Below, piece after piece: positions 31,584 through 42,268 of a stretch of DNA of 64,000 bases. The notes under the pieces are model-generated. The model was not told the DNA's origin. It ran no database searches and saw only the letters and a list, made by a program, of their open reading frames with translations. The translations under genes were made by a program, and so were the position numbers. Every line of letters begins with the position of its first letter. Position 1 is the stretch's first letter. Origin of the DNA: Leifsonia soli (GTDB taxonomy: Bacteria > Actinomycetota > Actinomycetes > Actinomycetales > Microbacteriaceae); assembly GCF_013408745.1 (NCBI RefSeq), contig NZ_JACCBJ010000001.1, positions 1,240,001 to 1,304,000 on the forward strand, written 5' to 3'.

Positions 31584-33811
31584 ACGTCGTAGACGGCGTC
31601 GATACGGCGCACCGCGTTGAGCACCCGGTCGAGGTGGGTGGTGTCCCCCATCTCGAAGACGAATCGGCTGAGGGCCAGTCGGTCGCTGGAGGTGGTGACC
31701 GTGGCGGAGAGGATGTTGACGTGATGCTCGGACAGCACGCGTGTGACGTCGCTGAGCAGGCCGGAGCGGTCGAGGGCCTCGACCTGGATCTGCACCAGGA
31801 AGACGCTCTTGGAGCTGGGAGCCCACTCGACCTCGATCATGCGATCGGGCTCTTGCAGCAGCGACTGCACGTTATGGCAGTTCGCCTGGTGCACCGAGAC
31901 GCCCTGACCGCGGGTGATGAACCCGACGATCGGGTCGCCCGGCACCGGGGTGCAGCACTTGGCCAGCTTCACGAGGATGTCGGGAGCACCGCGAACCAGG
32001 ACACCGGAGTCGCTGTTGCGCAGCTGACGGCGGCCCTTGACGGGGATCTCGAGTTCGCCGTCCGACTCGACCTCGGTCTGCAGCGACGCCACGATCTTCT
32101 CGATGACGGACTGGGTGGAGACGTGCCCTTCACCGACGGCCGCGTAGAGGGCCGAGACGTCCGGGTACTTGAGCGAGGACGCGACCTCCACCAGGGCGTC
32201 CTGCGTCATCAGCTTCTGCAGCGGCAGGTTCTGCTTGCGCATCGCCCGCGCGATCGCATCCTTGCCCTGCTCGATCGCCTCGTCGCGGCGCTCCTTGGTG
32301 AACCACTGGCGGATCTTGTTGCGCGCGCGGGGGCTCTTGACGAAGTTGAGCCAGTCCTGGCTGGGGCCGGAGTCCGGATTCTTCGAGGTGAAGATCTCGA
32401 CGACGTCACCCGTGTTCAGGCTGCTCTCCAGCGGGACGAGGCGGCCGTTCACCTTGGCGCCCATCGTGCGGTGGCCGACCTCGGTGTGCACCGCGTACGC
32501 GAAGTCGACCGGCGTCGCACCGGCCGGGAGGCCGATCACCCGCCCCTTCGGGGTGAAGACGTAGACCTCCTTCGCGCCGATCTCGAAGCGGAGCGAGTCG
32601 AGGAACTCGCTCGGGTCTGCCGTCTCCGCCTGCCAGTCGGAGATATGGGCGAGCCACGCCAGGTCGGTGTCCACCTTCGCCGGTCCGCCCGAGCTCTTCC
32701 CGGTCGTCTGCTCCTTGTACTTCCAGTGCGCCGCGACACCGAACTCGGCCCGCTGGTGCATCTCCTCCGTGCGGATCTGGATCTCGACCGGGCGGCCCTG
32801 CGGGCCGATCACGGTCGTGTGCAGCGACTGGTAGAGGTTGAACTTCGGCGTCGCGATGTAGTCCTTGAAGCGGCCGGGCATCGGGGTCCAGCGCGCGTGG
32901 ATCTGACCGAGCACGGCGTAACAGTCGCGCACCGTGTTGACGAGCACGCGGATGCCGACGAGGTCGTAGATGTCGTCGAACTCGCGGCCGCGCACGACCA
33001 TCTTCTGGTAGATCGAGTAGTACTGCTTCGGACGCCCGACGACCTTGCCGCGGATCTTCGCCGACTTCAGGTCGTCGTTGATCGCGTCGATGACCTGCTG
33101 CACCAACCGCTCGCGCTCCGGCGTGCGCTGCTTCACGAGACTCTCGATCTCCGCATACAGCTTGGGGTAGAGCACCGCGAACGAGAGGTCCTCGAGCTCC
33201 CACTTGATCGCCTGGATGCCGAGGCGGTGCGCGAGCGGCGCGTAGATCTCCAGGGTCTCGGTCGCCTTGCGCGTCGCGGACGCGGCGGGCACGAACCCCC
33301 AGGTGCGCGCGTTGTGCAGGCGGTCGGCGAGCTTGATGATCAGCACGCGGATGTCCTTCGACATCGCCACGATCATCTTGCGGACCGTCTCGGCCTGCGC
33401 ACTGTCGCCGTACTTGACCTTGTCGAGCTTCGTCACGCCGTCGACCAGCATCGCGATCTCGTCGCCGAACTGGTCGCGCAGCTCGTCGAGCGTGAACTCG
33501 GTGTCCTCGACCGTGTCGTGCAGGAGTGCGGCGGCGATCGTCTTGGCTCCGATGCCCAGGTCCGCGATGATCTGCGCGACGGCCACCGGATGCGTGATGT
33601 ACGGCTCGCCCGACCGCCGCTTCTGCCCGCGGTGCGCCCGCTCGGCGACCGAGTAGGCGCGCTCGATGAGCGAGAGGTCGGCCTTCGGGTGGTGCATGCG
33701 CACCGTGCGCATCAGGGTCTCGACGGCGCCTCCGGACGGCTGCGCGCGAGAGAAGATGCGCGGCACCAGACGGCGCAGGGAAGCGCTCTGCGATGTCGTC
33801 GTGTCAACCAT
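31562..33811 (-). CDS. rel: Bifunctional (p)ppGpp synthetase/hydrolase Rel
   Basis: Central stringent-response enzyme. 749 residues. The HD hydrolase domain has ITHPVAVA (H74) and LLHDTVEDT (H98, D99). The synthetase domain has YYSIYQKMVVRGREFDDIYDL and QSLHTTVIGPQGRPVEIQIRT. A TGS domain follows (YVFTPKGRVIGLPAGATPVDF), then the zinc-finger-like LAKCCTPVPGDPIVGFITRG and a C-terminal ACT domain. The hydrolase residues are intact, so it is bifunctional. It lies 69 nt after the rhodanese gene at the end of the secDF-ruvABC block. Confidence 0.97.
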   Translation of the reverse strand: MVDTTTSQSASLRRLVPRIFSRAQPSGGAVETLMRTVRMHHPKADLSLIERAYSVAERAHRGQKRRSGEPYITHPVAVAQIIADLGIGAKTIAAALLHDTVEDTEFTLDELRDQFGDEIAMLVDGVTKLDKVKYGDSAQAETVRKMIVAMSKDIRVLIIKLADRLHNARTWGFVPAASATRKATETLEIYAPLAHRLGIQAIKWELEDLSFAVLYPKLYAEIESLVKQRTPERERLVQQVIDAINDDLKSAKIRGKVVGRPKQYYSIYQKMVVRGREFDDIYDLVGIRVLVNTVRDCYAVLGQIHARWTPMPGRFKDYIATPKFNLYQSLHTTVIGPQGRPVEIQIRTEEMHQRAEFGVAAHWKYKEQTTGKSSGGPAKVDTDLAWLAHISDWQAETADPSEFLDSLRFEIGAKEVYVFTPKGRVIGLPAGATPVDFAYAVHTEVGHRTMGAKVNGRLVPLESSLNTGDVVEIFTSKNPDSGPSQDWLNFVKSPRARNKIRQWFTKERRDEAIEQGKDAIARAMRKQNLPLQKLMTQDALVEVASSLKYPDVSALYAAVGEGHVSTQSVIEKIVASLQTEVESDGELEIPVKGRRQLRNSDSGVLVRGAPDILVKLAKCCTPVPGDPIVGFITRGQGVSVHQANCHNVQSLLQEPDRMIEVEWAPSSKSVFLVQIQVEALDRSGLLSDVTRVLSEHHVNILSATVTTSSDRLALSRFVFEMGDTTHLDRVLNAVRRIDAVYDVYRVSGG

Positions 33812-33880
33812 TCGCGCGCCTCCTGACGTCCATTATGACCGCTCCCGGACACTGTTCCGTCACGGTGGGGGCACTCGGGC

Positions 33881-34249
33881 CTAGGCGATCGCTCCTGGCG
33901 TACCGTCGTCGCGCAGAACGGGGCCGCCCTCGGCGTGCCAGGCGCTCATCCCGCCCGCGACATTGGCGGCCGGATAGTTCGCCTCGATGAGAGCGTCGGT
34001 GACCCGGCGCGACCGGGCCCCGCTGCGGCAGATGATCAGCAGCTGCTGGTCCTCCGGGAGCTCGTGCTGACGCTCCCCCAGCTCGCCGAGCGGGATGTGG
34101 TGCGCACCGGGCGCGTGACCGGCCTCCCACTCGAACGGCTCACGCACGTCGAGCAGCCACGCGTCCCCTGCGTCGGTCAGCTCTCGGGCGCGCGAGACCG
34201 AGATCTCGTCCTCGGGAAGGAAAGGGCTCTGCGGGGCGGCGTCGGTCAT
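33881..34249 (-). CDS. Single-domain rhodanese-like protein
   Basis: Likely sulfur-carrier or sulfurtransferase. 122 residues; one rhodanese domain with LLDVREPFEWEAGHAPGAHHIPLGEL and the active loop ICRSGARS (C74 nucleophile) and VAGGMSAW near the end. It starts 9 nt after secF, so is probably co-transcribed. Substrate unknown. Confidence 0.9.
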   Translation of the reverse strand: MTDAAPQSPFLPEDEISVSRARELTDAGDAWLLDVREPFEWEAGHAPGAHHIPLGELGERQHELPEDQQLLIICRSGARSRRVTDALIEANYPAANVAGGMSAWHAEGGPVLRDDGTPGAIA

Positions 34250-34258
34250 CCGGCCAGG

Positions 34259-35278
34259 CTACTCCGCGGCCGTCGCGACAGCGTCCGCCTTGACTTCGGC
34301 CTTCGGACGGATCGACAGCACCTTCTGGTCGTGCTTCCGGATCGCCGGCTCCTTCTCGCGGAACTGCGAGTACATCGGCGCCGCGAGGAAGATCGTCGAA
34401 TAGGTACCGACGATGATGCCGATCAGCAGTGCGAGCGAGATGTCGCGGAGCGTCGCCGCACCGAGCGCATAGGCGCCGATGAAGAGGATGGACGCGACGG
34501 GGAGCACCGCGACCACGGCCGTGTTGATCGACCGGACCAGGGTCTGGTTGACGGCGAGGTTGACCGACTCGGCGAACGTCCGCCGGGTCAGCTCCATCTC
34601 CTCCTTCGTGTTCTCGCGGATCTTGTCGAACACCACGACGGTGTCGTACAGCGAGTACCCGAGGATGGTGAGGAAGCCGATCATGGTCGCCGGCGACACC
34701 TCGAAGCCGACCAGGGCGTACACGCCCGCCGTGATGATGAGGTCGTGGAACAGCGAGACGATCGCGGCCGCGGACATCTTCCAGGTGCGGAAGTAGAGCG
34801 CCATGGCGATGAACGCCAGCAGCAGGAACACCACGAGGCCCTGGATGGACTGCTGCGTGACGTCCGCGCCCCAGGACGGGCCGATGAACGTCGCAGACAC
34901 CTCCGAGGCGTCTACATCGTAGGCCTTCGCCAGCGCGTCGGACACCTCGCGCGTCTGCGTCTCGGACAGCTGGTCGGTCTGCACGCGCACCGCGTTGTCG
35001 CCGACCACGCTCACGTGCGACACGGCGCTCGGCACGACGCTGGTGACGGCGCTCTGCGCCTTCGAGGTGTCGGTGCTCGACACGTCGCTCACCTGGAACT
35101 GCGAACCGCCGCGGAACTCGATCGAGAAGTTGAACCCGCCCCGGACGACCGGGACGAGGATCGACAGCACGACCATCACGGCCGCGATCGAGTACCAGAT
35201 CTTGCGCCGGCCGACGAAGTCTATCGACCGTGCCCCCGTGTATAGGTCGTTACCGAATTTCACGAGACGGCTGGCCAT
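34259..35278 (-). CDS. secF: Protein translocase accessory subunit SecF
   Basis: Works with SecD to pull exported proteins using the proton gradient. 339 residues from ATG 35278, overlapping the secD stop by one base. TM1 (about 28-48) is followed by FSIEFRGGSQF, an extracytoplasmic domain, then five membrane helices; diagnostic segments include GYSLYDTVVVFDKIRENTK and RSINTAVVAVLPVASILF. The charged C-terminus (REKEPAIRKHDQK) is cytoplasmic. Confidence 0.97.
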   Translation of the reverse strand: MASRLVKFGNDLYTGARSIDFVGRRKIWYSIAAVMVVLSILVPVVRGGFNFSIEFRGGSQFQVSDVSSTDTSKAQSAVTSVVPSAVSHVSVVGDNAVRVQTDQLSETQTREVSDALAKAYDVDASEVSATFIGPSWGADVTQQSIQGLVVFLLLAFIAMALYFRTWKMSAAAIVSLFHDLIITAGVYALVGFEVSPATMIGFLTILGYSLYDTVVVFDKIRENTKEEMELTRRTFAESVNLAVNQTLVRSINTAVVAVLPVASILFIGAYALGAATLRDISLALLIGIIVGTYSTIFLAAPMYSQFREKEPAIRKHDQKVLSIRPKAEVKADAVATAAE

Positions 35279-37008
35279 CAGGAGTCCTTCCCCTCGGTCG
35301 ATCGATCCGAGGACGTCGAGGCGCCGGCGAGCTCTGCCGCCTTGCGCTCGGCGATCGTCTGGCGGCGAGCCGCCTCCTTGCCCGCGCGTGCGGCCGTTCC
35401 CGCCTTCACCGACGCCGTCGGCGCGCGGAACTGCGCCGCCCCGCGGTATACGGCGCCGAGCGCCTGCGGGTCGAGGCCGGACAGCGGGTGACCGGAGCTG
35501 AAGAAGCGCGTCCGCGCGAGCAGCTGCAACGTCGGGTGGGTGAAGAGCAGCACGACGATGACGTCGATGATGGTCGTGAGTCCGAGTGTGAACGCGAACC
35601 CGCGCACGTTCGCCGCCGCGAGCACGTACAGCACGACGGCCGCGAGGAGGTTGGTGGCCTTCGACGCGTAGATCGTCCGGCGGGCACGTCCCCAGCCGGC
35701 CTCCACGGCGGATTCGAGACCCCTCCCGTCGCGCAACTCGTCTCGGATGCGTTCGAAGTACACGATGAACGAGTCGGCCGTGAAGCCGATCGCGACGATC
35801 AGACCGGCGACGCCCGCGAGGGAGAGCCGGTAGTCGTAGTGCCACGAGAGCAGCGAGATCGTCAGCCAGGTCAAGACGCCTGCGACGACGAGCGAGAAGA
35901 TCGTGACGAGACCGAGCAGGCGGTACTGGAAGAACGTGTAGATGGCGACCAGGATGAGCCCGATCAGGCCCGCGATCAGACCGGCGAGCAGCTGGGCCGT
36001 GCCGAGCGTCGCCGAGATCGTGTCCTGGCTCTGCACCTTGAAGCTGAACGGCAGCGCGCCGAACTTCAGCTGATCGGCCAGGGCCTTCGCGGTCGTCTCG
36101 GTGAAGTTGCCGGTGATCTGCGGCTTGCCGTCCGTGATCGCGGCCTGCGTCGTCGGCGCGGAGATCACCTTGCCGTCGAGCACGATCGCGAACTGGTTCT
36201 GCGATCCCTGGAGGCCGACGAGGCGGGTCGTGACGTCGGCGAACGCCTTCGTGCCCGCGCCGTTGAAGACGATGTTGACGGCCCACTGGCCCGTCGTCAC
36301 GCCCTGCGAGCTCTGCACGAGCCCGGCGTTGGCGTCGCTGATGTCCTGGCCCTTGACCTCGACGGGACCCAGCAGGTACTTGACCGTGTTCTGGTCGTCA
36401 CAGGTGATCAGCGGCTGATCCGTCGGAGCGGAACTCGTCGTCTTGTTCGCGTTCGCCTTGCAGTCGTAGGCGTTGAACTCGGCCTGGAGCTTCGGCGTCA
36501 CCCAGGCGAGGTCGCTGCCGTTGGTCGGCTTCGCCGACGGCGTGGCCTGCAGATCGGGCGCCGGCGACGGGGCCGGGGTCGACTTGCCGTCGGCGCCGAC
36601 GACCTCGTTGGTCGGACCGCCCGCGATGAGCACCGGGCGGAAGTCGAGGCGTGCGCTCGACTTGACGCGGTCGAGCGTGGCCTGGTCCGGCTTGCCCGGC
36701 AGCGACACGACGATGTTCTTCGAGCCCTCTGTCGAGATCTGCGCCTCGGAGACGCCCGACGCGTCGATGCGCTGGCGGATGATCGACACCGCCTGGTCCA
36801 GCTGCTGCTGCTGCACGGACTGGCCGTTCTCGACCTGCGGGGCGAGGATGATCTGGGTTCCCCCCTCGAGGTCGAGGGCGAGCTTCGGCAGCCACGTCGC
36901 GTTGCTGAACAGGACGCCGGCCGTGAGGGTGCCGAGGAGCACCACCACGAGGACGCCGAGCCACGTCAGCGAACGCCAGGCTTTCTTGACCGGGGTCGAC
37001 TTTGCCAC
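35278..37008 (-). CDS. secD: Protein translocase accessory subunit SecD
   Basis: 576 residues. TM1 (about 16-34), then LALDLEGGTQIILAPQ, the P1 ectodomain with SSARLDFRPVLI, and C-terminal five-helix bundle with VAIGFTADSFIVYFERIRDELRDGR and SKATNLLAAVVLYVLA. A Pro/Ala/Ser-rich insert (TPAPSPAPDLQATPSAKP) interrupts the ectodomain, typical of actinobacterial SecD. Lies 62 nt after yajC and overlaps secF by one base. Confidence 0.97.
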   Translation of the reverse strand: MAKSTPVKKAWRSLTWLGVLVVVLLGTLTAGVLFSNATWLPKLALDLEGGTQIILAPQVENGQSVQQQQLDQAVSIIRQRIDASGVSEAQISTEGSKNIVVSLPGKPDQATLDRVKSSARLDFRPVLIAGGPTNEVVGADGKSTPAPSPAPDLQATPSAKPTNGSDLAWVTPKLQAEFNAYDCKANANKTTSSAPTDQPLITCDDQNTVKYLLGPVEVKGQDISDANAGLVQSSQGVTTGQWAVNIVFNGAGTKAFADVTTRLVGLQGSQNQFAIVLDGKVISAPTTQAAITDGKPQITGNFTETTAKALADQLKFGALPFSFKVQSQDTISATLGTAQLLAGLIAGLIGLILVAIYTFFQYRLLGLVTIFSLVVAGVLTWLTISLLSWHYDYRLSLAGVAGLIVAIGFTADSFIVYFERIRDELRDGRGLESAVEAGWGRARRTIYASKATNLLAAVVLYVLAAANVRGFAFTLGLTTIIDVIVVLLFTHPTLQLLARTRFFSSGHPLSGLDPQALGAVYRGAAQFRAPTASVKAGTAARAGKEAARRQTIAERKAAELAGASTSSDRSTEGKDS

Positions 37009-37070
37009 CAGGAACTCAGCTTTCTACGAGCGCTCCGGCGCCGCATGGACGCCGGAGCACAGGGGATGTG

Positions 37071-37493
37071 TCAGTCGTCGCTCTTCGAGCCGGGCTTCTT
37101 GGGCGAGTCGTCGAGACGCTCGCCGTACTCCGGCGTCGTGGAGTCGGACGCATCGTGGGTGATCGCGTGGTCCTCATTGAGCTCGACGCCCGAGGTCTCG
37201 GCGTCGTCGCCCGTCGCCTCCGCGGTCGTGGGCTCGACGACACGGGCGAGCACCTGGCGGTGCACCTTGACGACGTGGCCGGGGCTGGTCTCGATGGTGG
37301 CGGTGTTGTCGTCCTCGTTCACGGACACGAGCGTGCCGTACAGACCGAAGTTGGTCATCACCTCGGCGCCCGGCACCATCTTCGAACGGGTCTCCTCCTG
37401 CTCCTTGCGCCGCTTGCGGCTGTTCCGGAACATGAAGAAGACGAGGGCCGCCAGAATGACGACCATCACGATGGTCAACGGGTCAAATCCCAT
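37071..37493 (-). CDS. yajC: Preprotein translocase subunit YajC
   Basis: Small SecDF partner. 140 residues: one membrane helix (6-23), then RNSRKRRKEQEETRSKMVPGAEVMTNFGLYGTL, the YajC signature, followed by an acidic, disordered tail (100-140) that is longer than in E. coli. It is the first gene of yajC-secD-secF, 56 nt after ruvB. Confidence 0.94.
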   Translation of the reverse strand: MGFDPLTIVMVVILAALVFFMFRNSRKRRKEQEETRSKMVPGAEVMTNFGLYGTLVSVNEDDNTATIETSPGHVVKVHRQVLARVVEPTTAEATGDDAETSGVELNEDHAITHDASDSTTPEYGERLDDSPKKPGSKSDD

Positions 37494-37549
37494 GGAGCTG
37501 CCGAACCTTTCAATGGGGGCAAGGGGGTTGGCCGAACGGCCAGCTTGGA

Positions 37550-38587
37550 TTATATGTCATCGACGAGCGTCGGAGGCTGGGAGGAATCCCGCCGCGGGCT
37601 CGGAATGCCGAGATGTCGCCACGCCGCTGCTGTCGCCATGCGGCCGCGCGGGGTCCGGGAGAGCAGTCCGATGCGCACGAGGAACGGCTCGACGACCGAC
37701 TCGATCGTCTCCGCCTCCTCCCCGACGGAGACCGCGAGTGTGTTGAGGCCGACCGGCCCGCCGTCGAATCGCTCGAGCAGGATCTGCAGCACCGCGCGGT
37801 CGAGGCGGTCGAGCCCCAGCGGGTCGACATCGTAGAGCTCGAGCGCCGCGCGCACCGCATCCACATCGGCCCGGCCGCCGTGGACGAGGGCGTAGTCGCG
37901 CACCCGGCGCAGCAGCCGGTTGGCGATGCGCGGTGTTCCGCGGCAGCGCCCGGCGATCTCGGCCAGCGCCTCGCGGTCGATCTCGAACTCGAGCATCGTG
38001 GCCGCGCGCGTGAGCACCTGCGTCAGCTCCGCCTCGTCGTAGAACTCGAGGTGGGCCGTGAACCCGAAGCGGTCGCGCAGGGGGTTGGGCAGCAGGCCCG
38101 ACCGGGTCGTCGCGCCGACCAGCGTGAACGGCGCGAGGTCGAGCGGGATGGACGTCGCACCCGCCCCCTTGCCGACCATGATGTCGATGCGGAAGTCCTC
38201 CATCGCGAGGTACAGCATCTCCTCCGCCGACCGCGCCATCCGGTGGATCTCGTCGATGAACAGCACCTCGCCCGGCGTCAGCGACGACAGCAGGGCTGCC
38301 AGGTCGCCTGCGTGCTGGATGGCCGGACCACTGGAGAGCCGGAGCGGGCGCTCGCTCTCGTGCGCGACGATCATCGCCAGCGTGGTCTTGCCGAGGCCCG
38401 GAGGGCCGGCGAGCAGGATGTGGTCGGCGGTCCGCTCCTGCATGCGGGCCGCGGTGAGCAGCAGCTGCAGCTGGCCGCGCACCTTCGCCTGGCCGACGAA
38501 CTCGGAGAGCGTCCGCGGCCGGAGCGCGCCCTCGAAGGCGAGCTCGGTCTCCGACTCGAGCTCCGGCGCCGTCAGATCGTCGCTCAT
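37550..38587 (-). CDS. ruvB: Holliday junction DNA helicase RuvB
   Basis: AAA+ motor for branch migration. 345 residues. Walker [15 protein letters not shown], Walker [11 protein letters not shown], sensor [17 protein letters not shown], arginine finger region, and C-terminal winged helix ([20 protein letters not shown]...[10 protein letters not shown]). It starts inside the ruvA stop (4-nt overlap). Confidence 0.98.
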   Translation of the reverse strand: MSDDLTAPELESETELAFEGALRPRTLSEFVGQAKVRGQLQLLLTAARMQERTADHILLAGPPGLGKTTLAMIVAHESERPLRLSSGPAIQHAGDLAALLSSLTPGEVLFIDEIHRMARSAEEMLYLAMEDFRIDIMVGKGAGATSIPLDLAPFTLVGATTRSGLLPNPLRDRFGFTAHLEFYDEAELTQVLTRAATMLEFEIDREALAEIAGRCRGTPRIANRLLRRVRDYALVHGGRADVDAVRAALELYDVDPLGLDRLDRAVLQILLERFDGGPVGLNTLAVSVGEEAETIESVVEPFLVRIGLLSRTPRGRMATAAAWRHLGIPSPRRDSSQPPTLVDDI

Positions 38588-39192
38588 CGGGCCGGTCCGA
38601 GCCGGGAGAGGGTGAGCCGCAGGAGGGCCTGGACGCTGTCGCGCTCCTTCTCCTCCGTCTCCGCCGTGACCTCCGCGACGGCCTCGGCGGCGACGCGCTC
38701 GGGCCAGCCGAGCCCGACGAGGGCGACGAGCACGCTGTCGCCGACCGATGACGGCGCCCTGGTGGCCTTCACCGCGGGAGCCGGACGCCGGACGGCGGTG
38801 AGCTTGCCCGCGAGGGAGACGACGATGAGCTTCGCGGTCTTCGGGCCGATACCGGACACCTTGCGGAACGGGGCGTCGTCGTCCGCGGCGACGGCGGCGG
38901 CGATGTCATCGGGCGCCAGCACGGACAGCACGCCGATCGCCGACTTGGGGCCGACTCCCGAGACGCCGTTGAGCAGCTCGAACACCTCCAGCTGCTCCCG
39001 GTCGGCGAACCCGAACAGCTGCAGAGCGTCCTCCCGCACGATCAGCGAGGTGTGCAGGAAGGTCTCCTCACCCACCCGCAACGACAGCACGTGGTCGGGC
39101 GTCAGCTGCAGGGCGAAGCCGACGCCGCCCACCTCGACGACGGCGGTGCCGCCGCTCGCCGAGAGCACGGTACCGCGGAGGGAGGAGATCAC
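38584..39192 (-). CDS. ruvA: Holliday junction-binding protein RuvA
   Basis: Tetrameric junction-binding partner of RuvB. 202 residues: OB domain ([21 protein letters not shown]), helix-hairpin-helix pair ([34 protein letters not shown]), and C-terminal domain III ([19 protein letters not shown]). GTG start at 39192 overlaps ruvC by 4 nt. Confidence 0.97.
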   Translation of the reverse strand: MISSLRGTVLSASGGTAVVEVGGVGFALQLTPDHVLSLRVGEETFLHTSLIVREDALQLFGFADREQLEVFELLNGVSGVGPKSAIGVLSVLAPDDIAAAVAADDDAPFRKVSGIGPKTAKLIVVSLAGKLTAVRRPAPAVKATRAPSSVGDSVLVALVGLGWPERVAAEAVAEVTAETEEKERDSVQALLRLTLSRLGPAR

Positions 39193-39785
39193 CGTGCAAG
39201 CCTACGGGGCGCCGCCGACGTCCGGCTGGAGCGCTCGGCGGCGCGCCACGCCTGCTGGGCGGGCGTCAGCGCGGTGTCCGTCCCTCCCCCGGCGTCGGCG
39301 GCCACCGGGCCGCCGCGCCAGGCATGACAGATGGCGATCGCCAGGGCGTCCGCGGCGTCCGCGGGCTTCGGCGCCTCGGCGAGCCCGAGGATGCGCGCGA
39401 CCATCGTCTGCACCTGCTTCTTGTCCGCCGAGCCGTACCCGGTGACCGCCGCCTTCACCTCGCTCGGCGTGTGCAGGGCGACGGGGAGTCCGCGCTTCGC
39501 CGCCGAATGCAGGGCGACGCCGCTGACCTGCGCCGTTCCCATCACGGTGCGGAGGTTGTGCTGGGCGAACACGCGCTCGATCGCGACGACGGCGGGGCCG
39601 AACTCGTCGAGCAGCCGCTCGATACCGGTGCCCACCGCGAGCAGCCGCTCCTCCAGGGCCATGCCGGGCGGAGTGCGGATGACCGTCACATCCACCAGCG
39701 TGGCGCGGCGGTCGGCGCGCACGTCGACGATCCCGACGCCGCAGCGCGTCAGACCCGGGTCGATGCCGAGCACCCGGATCGTCAT
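39189..39785 (-). CDS. ruvC: Holliday junction resolvase RuvC
   Basis: Endonuclease that cuts junctions processed by RuvAB. 198 residues, RNase H fold with [14 protein letters not shown] (first catalytic Asp), [18 protein letters not shown], and the final acids in [16 protein letters not shown]. It lies 9 nt after yebC; ruvC-ruvA-ruvB order as in most actinobacteria. Confidence 0.97.
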   Translation of the reverse strand: MTIRVLGIDPGLTRCGVGIVDVRADRRATLVDVTVIRTPPGMALEERLLAVGTGIERLLDEFGPAVVAIERVFAQHNLRTVMGTAQVSGVALHSAAKRGLPVALHTPSEVKAAVTGYGSADKKQVQTMVARILGLAEAPKPADAADALAIAICHAWRGGPVAADAGGGTDTALTPAQQAWRAAERSSRTSAAPRRLAR

Positions 39786-39794
39786 GGCCGCGGC

Positions 39795-40559
39795 TTACTC
39801 GTCGTCTTCGTCGAGCTGCGCCTGCACCTCAGGGCTGATGTCGAGGTTCGTGTAGACGTTCTGCACGTCGTCCGAGTCCTCGAGGGCGTCGATCAGGCGG
39901 AACACCTTCCGCGCCACCTCGGCGTCGGCCTCGACGTTGACGGTCGCCACGAACTCCGCGTCGGCGGAGTCGTAGTCGATGCCGGCCTCCTGCAGCGCGG
40001 TGCGCGCGGCGACCAGGTCGGAGGCCTCGCTCAGCACCTCGAAGCTCTCGCCGCGGTCGGTGACCTCCTCCGCGCCCGCATCGAGGACGGCGGCGAGCAC
40101 CGAGTCCTCATCGACGCCGTCGGCGTGGGGCACCACGATGACGCCCTTGCGGTGGAAGTTGTACGCGACGCTGCCCGGGTCGGCCATGGTGCCGCCGTTG
40201 CGGGTCATCGCGGTCCGGACCTCGGCCGCTGCGCGGTTCTTGTTCTCGGTGAGGCACTCGATCAGCAGGGCGACGCCGCCGGGGCCGTAGCCCTCGTACA
40301 TGATCGTCGTGTAGTCGATCGACTCGCCGGTGAGGCCAGCGCCGCGCTTGATGGCGCGGTCGATGTTGTCGTTCGGGACGGAGGTCTTCTTGGCCTTCTG
40401 CACCGCGTCGACGAGCGTGGGGTTACCCGACAGGTCGGCACCGCCGGTCTTCGCCGCCACCTCGATGTTCTTGATCAGCTTTGCGAAGGACTTCGCGCGG
40501 CGGGCGTCGATCACCGCCTTCTTGTGCTTGGTCGTTGCCCACTTGGAATGCCCGGACAC
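39795..40559 (-). CDS. YebC/PmpR-family regulatory or translation protein
   Basis: 254 residues with the invariant opening [23 protein letters not shown] and the central [22 protein letters not shown]. Family members have been described as transcription regulators and, more recently, as relieving ribosome stalling at proline stretches. Located between pdxT (85-nt gap) and ruvC (9 nt), the normal position. Confidence 0.95.
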   Translation of the reverse strand: MSGHSKWATTKHKKAVIDARRAKSFAKLIKNIEVAAKTGGADLSGNPTLVDAVQKAKKTSVPNDNIDRAIKRGAGLTGESIDYTTIMYEGYGPGGVALLIECLTENKNRAAAEVRTAMTRNGGTMADPGSVAYNFHRKGVIVVPHADGVDEDSVLAAVLDAGAEEVTDRGESFEVLSEASDLVAARTALQEAGIDYDSADAEFVATVNVEADAEVARKVFRLIDALEDSDDVQNVYTNLDISPEVQAQLDEDDE

Positions 40560-40644
40560 TGGTGCTCCCTCGTCTCACGTCTGAAGATCCTGACCATTGT
40601 AGGACGACTGGCCGCCCCGCTTCCGCGCGACCCACCCGGCGGCG

Positions 40645-41256
40645 TCAGGCGGCGCGCAGGGCAGCGGCCCGCACCTTGCCGAGGAAGTACTCGTGGAAGC
40701 GGGTGTCCCCGGTGATCTCCGGATGGAAGGACGTCCCGAGCAGGTCGCCCTGCTCGACGGCGACCACGCGGCCGTCGGCGACCCGGGCGAGCGGCGTCGC
40801 CGCGGGCCCCACGCTCTCGACGATGGGCGCGCGGATGAACACCGCGTGCATCGGCTCGTCGCCGACGGCCGGGATGTCCAGGTCGGTCTCGAACGAGTCC
40901 ACCTGCGAGCCGAACGCGTTGCGCCGCACCGACACATCCAGGCCGCCGAGGCTCTCCTGGCCCGCGATGCCGTCGAGGATGCGGTCGGCGAGCATGATCA
41001 GCCCGGCGCACGTCCCGTAGACGGGCAGGCCACCGGCGATCGCCCGGCGCAGCGGCTCGGCCAGGCCGAACGCGCGGGAGAGCTTGTCCATGACGCTGGA
41101 CTCGCCGCCCGGGATCACCAGGCCGTCGATCTCGTCCAGCTCGGCCGGACGGCGCACGGGGACGGCGTCGGCGCCCAGCCCGCGGAGGACCGCGATGTGC
41201 TCGCGGAAGTCCCCCTGCAGGGCGAGGACGCCGACCCGCGTCGTCGTTCCCGCCAC
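40645..41256 (-). CDS. pdxT: Glutaminase subunit PdxT of PLP synthase
   Basis: Supplies ammonia to PdxS for pyridoxal 5'-phosphate synthesis. 203 residues from GTG 41256, 2 nt after the pdxS stop. [35 protein letters not shown] with the nucleophilic cysteine, and the His/Glu pair in SFHPEITGD. No strong ribosome site, so coupled translation from pdxS is likely. Confidence 0.96.
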   Translation of the reverse strand: MAGTTTRVGVLALQGDFREHIAVLRGLGADAVPVRRPAELDEIDGLVIPGGESSVMDKLSRAFGLAEPLRRAIAGGLPVYGTCAGLIMLADRILDGIAGQESLGGLDVSVRRNAFGSQVDSFETDLDIPAVGDEPMHAVFIRAPIVESVGPAATPLARVADGRVVAVEQGDLLGTSFHPEITGDTRFHEYFLGKVRAAALRAA

Positions 41257-41258
41257 TC

Positions 41259-42164
41259 TTACCAGCCGCGCTCGGCGAGACGGTGCGGCGCGGGGAGGTC
41301 GCCGACGTTGATGCCGACCATGGCCTCGCCCAGTCCGCGGGAGACCTCGGCGATGACCTTCGGGTCGTCGTAGAACGTCGTCGCCTTGACGATGGCCGCT
41401 GCGCGCTGCTCCGGATTGCCGGACTTGAAGATGCCGGAGCCGACGAACACGCCGTCGGCGCCGAGCTGCATCATCATGGCCGCGTCGGCCGGGGTGGCGA
41501 CGCCGCCCGCGGTGAACAGCACGACGGGGAGCGTGCCGGTCTCGGCGATCTCGGCGACCAGCTCGTAGGGGGCCTGGAGCTCCTTGGCCGCGACGTACAG
41601 CTCGTCCTTCGTCATGGACTTCAGGGCGTTGATCTCGGAGGTGATCTTGCGGATGTGCTTGGTCGCCTCGGAGACGTCGCCGGTGCCGGCCTCGCCCTTC
41701 GAGCGGATCATCGCCGCGCCCTCGTTGATGCGGCGGAGCGCCTCGCCGAGGTTCGTCGCACCGCAGACGAAGGGGACGGTGAAGCGCCACTTGTCGATGT
41801 GATTGACGTAGTCGGCGGGCGAGAGCACCTCGGACTCGTCGATGTAGTCGACGTCGAGCGCCTCGAGCACCTGCGCCTCGACGAAGTGGCCGATGCGGGC
41901 CTTCGCCATGACCGGGATGGAGACCTCGGCGATGATGGCCTCGATCAGGTCGGGGTCGCTCATCCGGGCGACGCCGCCCTGCGCGCGGATGTCGGCGGGG
42001 ACACGCTCGAGCGCCATGACGGCGACGGCTCCGGCGTCCTCGGCGATGCGGGCCTGCTCCGGGGTGACGACGTCCATGATGACGCCGCCCTTCAGCATCT
42101 CTGCGAGGCCGCGCTTGACCCGGCTCGATCCGGTCGCCGTGCCCTGTACGTTGTCTGTCATCAT
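41259..42164 (-). CDS. pdxS: Pyridoxal 5'-phosphate synthase subunit PdxS
   Basis: Builds PLP from ribose 5-phosphate, glyceraldehyde 3-phosphate and ammonia. 301 residues, TIM barrel. [83 protein letters not shown] and a conserved lysine in the LKSMTKDEL region. Start ATG 42164 (a second ATG follows directly). Divergent from the PdxR-type regulator. Confidence 0.98.
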   Translation of the reverse strand: MMTDNVQGTATGSSRVKRGLAEMLKGGVIMDVVTPEQARIAEDAGAVAVMALERVPADIRAQGGVARMSDPDLIEAIIAEVSIPVMAKARIGHFVEAQVLEALDVDYIDESEVLSPADYVNHIDKWRFTVPFVCGATNLGEALRRINEGAAMIRSKGEAGTGDVSEATKHIRKITSEINALKSMTKDELYVAAKELQAPYELVAEIAETGTLPVVLFTAGGVATPADAAMMMQLGADGVFVGSGIFKSGNPEQRAAAIVKATTFYDDPKVIAEVSRGLGEAMVGINVGDLPAPHRLAERGW

Positions 42165-42208
42165 CGCCCTCTCGTGCGTAACAAAGAATGTTTTGGCCTA
42201 TGCCGAAC

Positions 42209-42235
42209 GATAGCATCCTGTCCCCTGCTCGATAG
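42209..42235. promoter_or_regulatory. Direct CGATAG repeats 21 bp apart between pdxS and the regulator
   Basis: CGATAG occurs at 42209-42214 and 42230-42235, two helical turns apart, inside the 104-bp divergent region 42165-42268. MocR/PdxR regulators commonly bind repeated half sites in such regions. The repeats are seen; binding is inferred. Confidence 0.4.
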
Positions 42236-42268
42236 ACTCGAACGCGGGACGAGCGCGCGAGGAGCGTC

